From Planctomycetota bacterium (GTDB lineage: Bacteria > Planctomycetota > PUPC01 > JACPCR01), in assembly GCA_030740295.1 (NCBI GenBank), contig JASLXP010000960.1, positions 1 through 14,253 of the forward strand: DNA of 14,253 nt. The letters run 5' to 3'. The notes under the pieces were generated by a model that was not told the DNA's origin, did no database searches, and saw only the letters and a list, made by a program, of their open reading frames with translations. A program made the position numbers and the translations under genes. Shown here in pieces: positions 6,218 to 12,600 of the stretch (the first letter of the stretch is position 1; every line of letters begins with the position of its first letter).

Positions 6218-7339
6218 TCAATATTCACCGTTGTCCGCGTATTCCTCCTCGAGTTCCTGAATGAAATCGAGCGCGTCTTCGAGCTCCGCCACCTGCATGC
6301 CTGGTTGTCGTCCCGCTGAATCGAGTTCGCGGAGCAGCATCAGGTCTTCGAAGTACTCCGATTCCTCGAGCCTTCTTCTTGCACGCTTGCCGAGGGTGCC
6401 GTCCCTGTAAGCAAACGCGTCCATGTGGTGTTCGATCAGGAAGAACGTGCGGTCCGTGATCAGGCCGTCGAGGGCTTCGAGTGCGGCGAAGACATGGTCA
6501 TGCGGATCGATCGCCTTGCCGACATCGTGCAGCAGGGCGGCCACAATGAACTCCTCATCATACGGCCGTTCCCGGCGCGCCAGCTCGAAGACCTGAAGGC
6601 TGTGATAGAGCGCGTCGCCCTCCGGGTGATACTTTGGGCTCTGTTTTACGCGCTCCAGAGGGCGGAGCAGCAGGTCATACATTTCGTATGGATTCATCAT
6701 TTCCTCCGAATCCAGAAGCTCGTCTTCCAGATTGCAATCGGGCTTTTCATTCTGCAGCAGCTCTTCAAGTTCACGAATGGACGCACGTTCGATGGCCTTC
6801 CCGGTAATGGAACTCTTGAAAACGTAATGGGCCTTGTCCGAGGGGTAGAGGGTCAGTTCGTATTCGTAATCATCATAAACATGAATATGGGTAAACGTCC
6901 GCGCCTCGCCATGTTTGATGACGCGCTTCCGTTCCGTTTCGTGGGCCAGCCCTTCATCATCGAGAATGTCGGTGATGAAAGATGCATTGTCGGTGAAAAC
7001 ATGGATATCGACATCCGAATCTTTCCGGATGTGACCGGTCCAGACACTGCCGATCAAGCGGGGGCGAAATCGTGCGAGCCTTCGCATAAGGGAGAGCGCG
7101 GCGAGCCGCATCGATCGCAGGACTTCGAAGCGCTCGTCGCCCTCCATGAGCCGGGCCAGGGATTGGACCTGGTCTCGTATCTCTCCGTTGGATGGTAAAT
7201 CGCCGGGCCGATAACGGTAATCGATGCCCATCTGTTTTGCCGCTTTTCTCTTCGCCGTAAAGTATTCCTTTTCGAGCCCTTCATACATCAGAGATGCCGC
7301 CCTGTACGCAATCGCCATTCTGGTTTTACTATCAGCCAT
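6218..7339 (-). CDS. Nucleotidyltransferase-HD domain fusion protein
   Basis: This 373-residue protein has three parts. Residues about 1-60 are helical, with LMYEGLEKEYFTAKRKAAKQ (17-36) and LPSNGEI (48-54). I recall this pattern at the N-terminus of an uncharacterised bacterial nucleotidyltransferase family. A Pol-beta-like nucleotidyltransferase core follows, with IGSVWTG (96-102) and the metal-binding D109/D111 in KDSDVDIHVF. A third acidic residue may lie in the YEYELTLYP strand (158-166). An HD domain fills the C-terminal third, with H246 in YHSLQV, LLHDVGKAID (269-278), HH at 304-305 and D340. Such a pair recalls CCA-adding enzymes and GlnD, but length and motifs match neither, so I give no specific reaction. 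The start has GAGG about ten bases upstream. The C-terminus is acidic (QELEEEYADNGEY). Confidence 0.85.
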   Translation of the reverse strand: MADSKTRMAIAYRAASLMYEGLEKEYFTAKRKAAKQMGIDYRYRPGDLPSNGEIRDQVQSLARLMEGDERFEVLRSMRLAALSLMRRLARFRPRLIGSVWTGHIRKDSDVDIHVFTDNASFITDILDDEGLAHETERKRVIKHGEARTFTHIHVYDDYEYELTLYPSDKAHYVFKSSITGKAIERASIRELEELLQNEKPDCNLEDELLDSEEMMNPYEMYDLLLRPLERVKQSPKYHPEGDALYHSLQVFELARRERPYDEEFIVAALLHDVGKAIDPHDHVFAALEALDGLITDRTFFLIEHHMDAFAYRDGTLGKRARRRLEESEYFEDLMLLRELDSAGRQPGMQVAELEDALDFIQELEEEYADNGEY

Positions 7340-7401
7340 TCATGATTCCGACCTCGTAGAGTCGTATGGAGTGGAATTAAACAGGCGGGAACTATATCGG
7401 A

Positions 7402-7418
7402 TGGAAATGTGATTCCCA
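7402..7418. promoter_or_regulatory. Near-palindromic candidate operator
   Basis: TGGAAAT, a GTG spacer and ATTCCCA form a 17-bp inverted repeat with 6 of 7 positions matching. It lies in the 187-bp divergent region between the nucleotidyltransferase-HD gene and the Gfo/Idh/MocA gene, where regulators of either gene would be expected to bind. Size and symmetry fit a dimeric repressor site. A single copy in raw sequence is weak evidence. Confidence 0.3.
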
Positions 7419-7440
7419 CGATTGGGGCCAGGAAACTCTC

Positions 7441-7526
7441 CACCAGACGAGACTGATTGACATAACCTGCAGGGTTGTTTACTTCGCGCGCTCTTCCTCA
7501 GATAGCATCACCAGACGAGTCTGATT
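7441..7526. repeat. 18-bp direct repeat pair ending at the Gfo/Idh/MocA start codon
   Basis: CACCAGACGAGACTGATT (7441-7458) and CACCAGACGAGTCTGATT (7509-7526) match at 17 of 18 positions, with starts 68 bp apart. The second copy ends exactly one base before the ATG at 7527 and contains the palindrome CAGAC-GA-GTCTG. The single mismatch breaks this symmetry in the first copy. Because the second copy occupies the ribosome-binding position, no ordinary Shine-Dalgarno is visible. It may be an operator pair or the trace of a short local duplication. Confidence 0.6.
7457..7483 (+). promoter_or_regulatory. Weak candidate promoter for the Gfo/Idh/MocA-SDR pair
   Basis: A perfect TTGACA (7457-7462) is followed after 15 bp by TTTACT (7478-7483), a 4-of-6 match to a -10 box. 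The spacer is shorter than the optimal 17. The TTGACA overlaps the end of the first 18-bp repeat copy, which would put that copy at the -35 position. The sigma-70 consensus may not apply well to this phylum. Confidence 0.25.
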
Positions 7527-8777
7527 ATGAGTGACAAAATTCGAGTGGGTGTGATTGGTGTCGGCCGCGGGCAGAGCTTTGCCGCCGCAGCGAACGACGT
7601 GGTGGGCATGGAACTGGTCGCGATCTGCGATCACTGGGAAGAGAAACTGAACAGCGTTGGCGAGAGATACAAGGTGGCAACGTACACAGACTACGACGAG
7701 TTTCTCGGGCACGACATGGATGCGGTGATCCTGGCAAACTATTTCCACGAACATGGGCCGTTCGCTGTCAAGGCCCTTGAAGCTGGCATGCACGTGATGA
7801 GCGAGACCGCATCTAACACCACCCTCGCTGAAGGTGTCGCTCTCTGCCGCACGGTCGAGAAAACGGGTCTCACCTACATGCTTGCGGAAAATTATCCGTA
7901 TACCGCATTCAATCAGGAGATGCGGCGCGTTTACCAGTCCGGCGAGATCGGCGATGTGACCTATGCGGAGGGTGAATACAATCATCCGATGACGGCCCGC
8001 TCCCATCTGAGCATCTCTCCGGGCACGAATCACTGGCGCAACTGGATTCCATCCACGTACTACTGCACCCACGCGCTGGCGCCTCTTGTTTACATGACGG
8101 AAGAAAGAATCGTCAGGGTCAATGGCCTATCCATAGCCAACAGCGAGGTCACCAGCCAGTATGTCAGAAAGGGAGATCCCGGCTCGGTCATTCTGTGCCG
8201 TACAGGCAACGGCGCCGTTTTCCGGATTTTCGGTCTCTCTCTGCCCGGCCACAGCAATTGGTATCGCGTGCATGGTTCCCGCGGCGCGATGGAGCTGGCA
8301 CGAGGGCAGGGCTATTTCGGCTCAGGCCAGGTGAGGATCTGGCACGAAGAGTGGCATCAGAAGCCGGGACAGCACAAGGAAAAGGTCTACACACCTGACT
8401 GGCCGGAACACGGAGACCTCGCCCGAAAGGCCGGCCATGGTGGAGGCGATTTCTGGACGAACTTTCATTTCGGCAACGCGATCAGGTCGGGCGAGCCGCC
8501 ATTCCTCGATGTCTACCGCGGTGTGGAGATGTCTTCCGTCGGCATCATCGCGTGGAAGAGCGCGCTCGAAGACGGCGTACCGATCGAAGTTCCTGATTTC
8601 AAGGACGAGGAAAGCCGCAAGCCATACGAAAACGATCAGTGGTCTCCGTGGCCCAAACACGCGGGGCCTGGTCAGCCGCCGTCAGGAATCGTGGAAATGA
8701 AACCGACTGAAGAGGCGATTGAGTTGGCCCGCGAGGTGTGGACGGAAGGCGGGTACAAGGGCGATGACATGATCTGA
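7527..8777 (+). CDS. Gfo/Idh/MocA family protein, GH109-like variant
   Basis: This 416-residue protein has an N-terminal Rossmann fold with GVGRGQ (11-16) and an Asp after the second strand (D35) that normally selects NAD. The usual EKP is replaced by SET (92-94), so the canonical catalytic Lys is absent. Downstream, MLAENYPY (118-125), a YYCTHAL segment (178-184), GHGGGDFW (303-310) and the end of the fold, DVYRGVEMSSVGIIAWKSAL (328-347) then VPDF (355-358), echo GH109-type members. Those use NAD in glycoside cleavage and also deviate at the EKP position. It could thus be a dehydrogenase or an NAD-dependent glycosidase/lyase. There is no signal peptide. It lies 41 bp upstream of an SDR gene on the same strand, forming a probable operon, and both face a PL26-like gene. 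The start is set by an in-frame TAG at 7503-7505. No good Shine-Dalgarno is visible. Confidence 0.9.
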   Translation: MSDKIRVGVIGVGRGQSFAAAANDVVGMELVAICDHWEEKLNSVGERYKVATYTDYDEFLGHDMDAVILANYFHEHGPFAVKALEAGMHVMSETASNTTLAEGVALCRTVEKTGLTYMLAENYPYTAFNQEMRRVYQSGEIGDVTYAEGEYNHPMTARSHLSISPGTNHWRNWIPSTYYCTHALAPLVYMTEERIVRVNGLSIANSEVTSQYVRKGDPGSVILCRTGNGAVFRIFGLSLPGHSNWYRVHGSRGAMELARGQGYFGSGQVRIWHEEWHQKPGQHKEKVYTPDWPEHGDLARKAGHGGGDFWTNFHFGNAIRSGEPPFLDVYRGVEMSSVGIIAWKSALEDGVPIEVPDFKDEESRKPYENDQWSPWPKHAGPGQPPSGIVEMKPTEEAIELAREVWTEGGYKGDDMI

Positions 8778-8805
8778 AATCAGAGATTCACATGTTCAGA
8801 GGTCT

Positions 8806-8810
8806 AGAGG
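8806..8810 (+). promoter_or_regulatory. Shine-Dalgarno sequence of the SDR gene
   Basis: AGAGG lies eight bases before the ATG at 8819, in the 41-bp gap after the Gfo/Idh/MocA stop. It supports the chosen start and independent initiation within a two-gene transcript. Confidence 0.5.
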
Positions 8811-8818
8811 CCAAATAA

Positions 8819-9544
8819 ATGAAAGTTCTAATTCTCGGTGCCGGCGGCCCCGTTGCTGCCTGTGGCATAGCGGAGATCGAGGGCAGGCACGAATTACGGT
8901 TAGCAGATCTTCGGCCCCTCGAGTCTGACGAACACGAGACCGTGCAGGTGGACGTCTCTGAGCCGCAACAAGTGATAGATGCCGCAGAAGGTATGGAAGC
9001 CATCATCAATTGCGCTGTCATGCGGCCCCATCCGACGCTTGCATGGGATGTAAATCTGCGTGGGGCTTTCAACGCTTTGAAGGCCGCGGCCCATCACGGC
9101 ATCAAGCGGTTCATCCATACCGGCCCCATCGCCATGTGGGGCGGTTCGCCCGGCAGCTATCTTTATGATTTCGATGTAGACGAAGCCTGTCCGCACCGCC
9201 CGGGCACGAGTCTCTATTTCATCACCAAGTACCTCGGGCTCGAAACCTGCAAGGTCTTCGCAGACCGATACGGCATCCAGGTGGTGGCGTTTCACTACAA
9301 CGGCTTTGGGCCACGTCACGGTTCTTCACCGGGAGCCTCCCCTTTCGTCGCACATCCTGATGATGTCGGCCAGGCCTTTCGGCTCGGACTCGAGGTCGAG
9401 AGCCTGCCGAGCAATTTCGAGCTTTTCCACATCTCCAGTCATTACATCCACGGTCAGTTCCCCACGACCAAAGCGGAGGAGTTGCTCGGATTTGTGCCCA
9501 AGCATGATTTCTCCACGTTCTATAAACGAGTTCAAGAGGATTGA
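8819..9544 (+). CDS. NAD(P)-dependent SDR-family epimerase/dehydratase, uronate-dehydrogenase-like
   Basis: This 241-residue short-chain dehydrogenase/reductase has a Rossmann fold with a GAGGPVA loop (7-13), in which the third Gly of GxxGxxG is Ala. RLADLRPL (27-34) follows, with an Asp suited to NAD. INCAV (63-67) comes after strand 4. The catalytic pair YFITK (133-137) has Tyr133 and Lys137. Residues around THE substrate pocket follow the extended-SDR order (NGFGPRHG, 161-168; DDVGQAF, 181-187). The ELRLADLRPL and Y..tK patterns and the shortened length resemble uronate dehydrogenases, which oxidise galacturonate or glucuronate. This is my recollection of the family, and other sugar epimerases remain possible. 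The usual Ser of the catalytic triad is not obvious (HTGPIAMWGGS, 100-110). It is probably co-transcribed with the Gfo/Idh/MocA gene. It converges with the large PL26-like gene, 58 bp apart. Confidence 0.88.
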   Translation: MKVLILGAGGPVAACGIAEIEGRHELRLADLRPLESDEHETVQVDVSEPQQVIDAAEGMEAIINCAVMRPHPTLAWDVNLRGAFNALKAAAHHGIKRFIHTGPIAMWGGSPGSYLYDFDVDEACPHRPGTSLYFITKYLGLETCKVFADRYGIQVVAFHYNGFGPRHGSSPGASPFVAHPDDVGQAFRLGLEVESLPSNFELFHISSHYIHGQFPTTKAEELLGFVPKHDFSTFYKRVQED

Positions 9545-9602
9545 ATCGCCTGTCTCTCCGCGCCGTAAGTGGCAGCCCCGGAATCCCATCCGCCACCCCG
9601 CA

Positions 9603-12600
9603 TCAGTAATCAAAGGCCGGGGCCGCGACCACGGTTTCAAAGAGCGACTCGATTTCGCTTGCACTCAGGGCGCGGCTGTAGATCCGAAACTCGTCGTAGG
9701 TCGCACGGCGAGATTGCCTCGCATGTTCGTCACCGCCGATGTGGAAGACGTTCTGGTTGTTCGTGACCTTGGGCGGCTTTGACATTTCCGTATCAAGTTT
9801 GCCGTTGACGTAGAGCGCGTATTTCTGCGCCTTCAGATCCCAGGTGACCGCGACGTGATACCACTCGTCGGCCTTGATATTCTGGAAGCGACTGATGATG
9901 CGTCCGGCCGGGCTTTCAAAGTTGAAGCGGCGGCCTGTAACGCGGATGTCGCAGAATCTGTAATACTCGGCGAACAGGTGTCCCCAATGGTCGAGGAGTG
10001 TCTGGCTCGGCTTGAACCAGGTGGCCACCGTGCCGGCAGCCGGATTGAAGTGACCCTCCGTCGCAAACTGAAGCGAGCCACGGGCCGGGCCGCTGACCTG
10101 AGCAGCGTGGCCGAATCTGCCGGCCATACCAGGTCTGGATTCTCCTCCACCTCCTTTAACTACTACCGGGTACTTACCGCCGGCGTAACCGTCGGGATCG
10201 CAAGAGACGCGGCTGTCGAAGCGATGATAGAAGAGCAGGCCTTGCTCCCGGGCCTCTTCATCGCTGAATCCGATGACTGCGTCTTTTGCCTCGGGCGCTA
10301 GTTCGTTTGGCGAGAGAGGCCGATCCCAGATGCGGAGCTCATCGATGACACCGTGCAGTTTCTGCTTGCCGGCACTGGAGCCGATCCACAATTCAGTGCC
10401 CATGCGTGACACCTGTATCGAGCTCCTGGCCTTGTCTATTTCTTTGCCGTCCACGCGCAAAGAAAGGAATCCATCTCTTCCTGTCCCGGTCTGCCAGGCC
10501 GCCTCGATGCAGGCCCAGCGGCCGGCGCCGGATTTCACTCGGGCCGAAGTCTTCCAGGCTTTGCCTCGATGATCGGTCACCGTGAACCGCAGCCTGCCTT
10601 TGCCATCCGACCATAAATGAAACGTATCCGCCTCACCGGCGCTGGCCGAGGAGTAGAAGAATGTCTGTGGCTGGCCGCGGCCCAGTGCTTCATCAGGCTT
10701 AAACCACAGACGGAGCGTGCCTCGACGAACGTCGAAATGCTGACCGCCCGGCAACTCCGGACGTGCCGTGTAGCTCTGGTGCGTCCGATAGTGCAGTAAG
10801 GCTTTGTTCAGTCGAAGTCCACGAAACACCTTCCCCCGAACAAACTCTCCGCCTTCCAGATACCCGCCACACCACTCGACCGCGACATCATTCGAAAAGT
10901 GGTCAAAAAGGAGAAGGCGTTCTTTGTGGTGCTGACGCTCCGCGGTAACGTCCTTGTGCTGACGCTCCGCGGCTACCTCCTTACTGCCGGCACTTCTGGT
11001 CGCGGAGCGCCCAGACCACTCCTCCATGTCCGCCAGCGTCGCCAGCACAAACGGTATCTGCGAAGAAGGCAGCGAGTAATTCGCCTCCTGCCACGTTGAA
11101 TGGTCCCGATTTACGAGGTCGTAAAGCGCGTCAAGCCGGACACCGAGATCCGTCGAGCGCATGGTCTCTGCCGGATAGCTCCCGCGGGCCTTCCATTTCT
11201 GGATCGCTTTCTGAACGGCCTCCTGATGCTCTTTCTTACCAGTGAGGCGTGCTGTCAACGCTTCATGGAAACCTCTCGAAAACGATCCGGACTTCGGTGC
11301 AATCTCGAGCAACTGCTGTCCGACTTCAGGCGAGCCCGTCCATTCAAAATAATCGAGTGCTCCGGGTAACACTTCCCAGGCCCATCGAAAGGTACCATTC
11401 TGGCGGGTGTAGCTTTCCAGCTTTGCCTCCACCTCGCGGGTGTAGCGGTCAAGACGATCTTTGTATTTTGGCGACGCGGCCACCGGGGCCAACAGCCGCG
11501 CCAGGTTGGCTAGATGTGTCCCATGGTCGGCGCTGAAGACGAGCGTTTCGAGAAGCCGTGGCTCGCCGCTCAACATGTAGTACTGCGCCACGCCATCCGT
11601 CCACGGCCCGGTTGAATAGAGTGACCAATGGGATCTTGAATGACGCCGCGTCCGACCAAGATTGGACCGGCCATGGGACCAGGGCCGGTCGCCTCCATCT
11701 GCGTAATGAACCAGGTCGATATCCATCGCGTGCCACGACATCGCGGCCAGCGCGTCGTAATACTCGCGGTGTCCCGTTCGCAGCCAGTTGTAGTAAAGCG
11801 CCCTCGCCGGATGCGCATCGTTGTTGGTCCAGCCGTAGCGACCGCGGCCGAAGTAGCTGCCATGCGTGGGCATGCCGAGCCAGTCGCCAAAGTTGATCCA
11901 GTTGTGCAGCTTCGCACGTTCGGTCTGGATGATGCCCGCGTCGCAGAGCAGCCGGGCCGCGGCTTCGAGCCTTGGGAAACGCTCGGGATCGTAAGGATGA
12001 AAGTGCCCGGCAGCTTCAGTGCCCGCATACCAGCGGTCGCCAAGCCAGGGCACAGGTGGATGGTCGATGGTCTCTGCCAGGTCCCTGTAAGTTTCGGCCG
12101 TGTCCTGCCAGTGTCCTCCGCGCAGCCAGATATCGTGCGTCTTGGCGAAGCCCTGTGCGGTCGATGTCTCGCTGCCTGTTTCGTAATCGGGATAGCCGCG
12201 GCTGATCTTCTTGTTGTAGCGGCGAACGTCCAGGAGGCGTTTCGTTTCTGACGGATAGAGTCCGACGCGCAAGAGGCCGGAGCGGGGATCGAAGGAGATG
12301 CTTTTGGGATTATTTTCCGCCGCCTGCTTAATGAAGACTGCAAGCTTTGGCTCGTCTCCCCAGAGTGAGACATAGCCACCGAACGATCCACGTCCTTCCT
12401 TTTGCAGAGCCTCTCGACCCCGCCGATCACGGGTCCGAATCTCCCAGTGATCCAGCTCGTCCTGAAGCATGAAGAGCTCATCTTCGGGGTCGTCGAAAAC
12501 GAAGCCGGTGGTCCCGGCGGTTACTTTGGAAATCTCTTTGCTTCTGAGTGCAAAGGACAGGCTGATGTCCTTTATAAAATCTTCGTCCGGCTCGCCCGAG

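Noticed and set aside
6425..7198. 257-aa plus-strand ORF opposite the nucleotidyltransferase-HD gene
   Set aside because: It is an antisense shadow; the minus-strand frame carries intact NTase and HD motifs.
8775..8790. Small hairpin over the Gfo/Idh/MocA stop (TGAAATC / GATTCA)
   Set aside because: Six pairs with a bulge and a three-base loop, AT-rich and without a T-run; it is within chance expectation.
11570..12481. 303-aa minus-strand and 203-aa plus-strand ORFs inside the large gene
   Set aside because: They are alternative frames of the PcRGLX-like gene, Ser/Arg-rich without domains.
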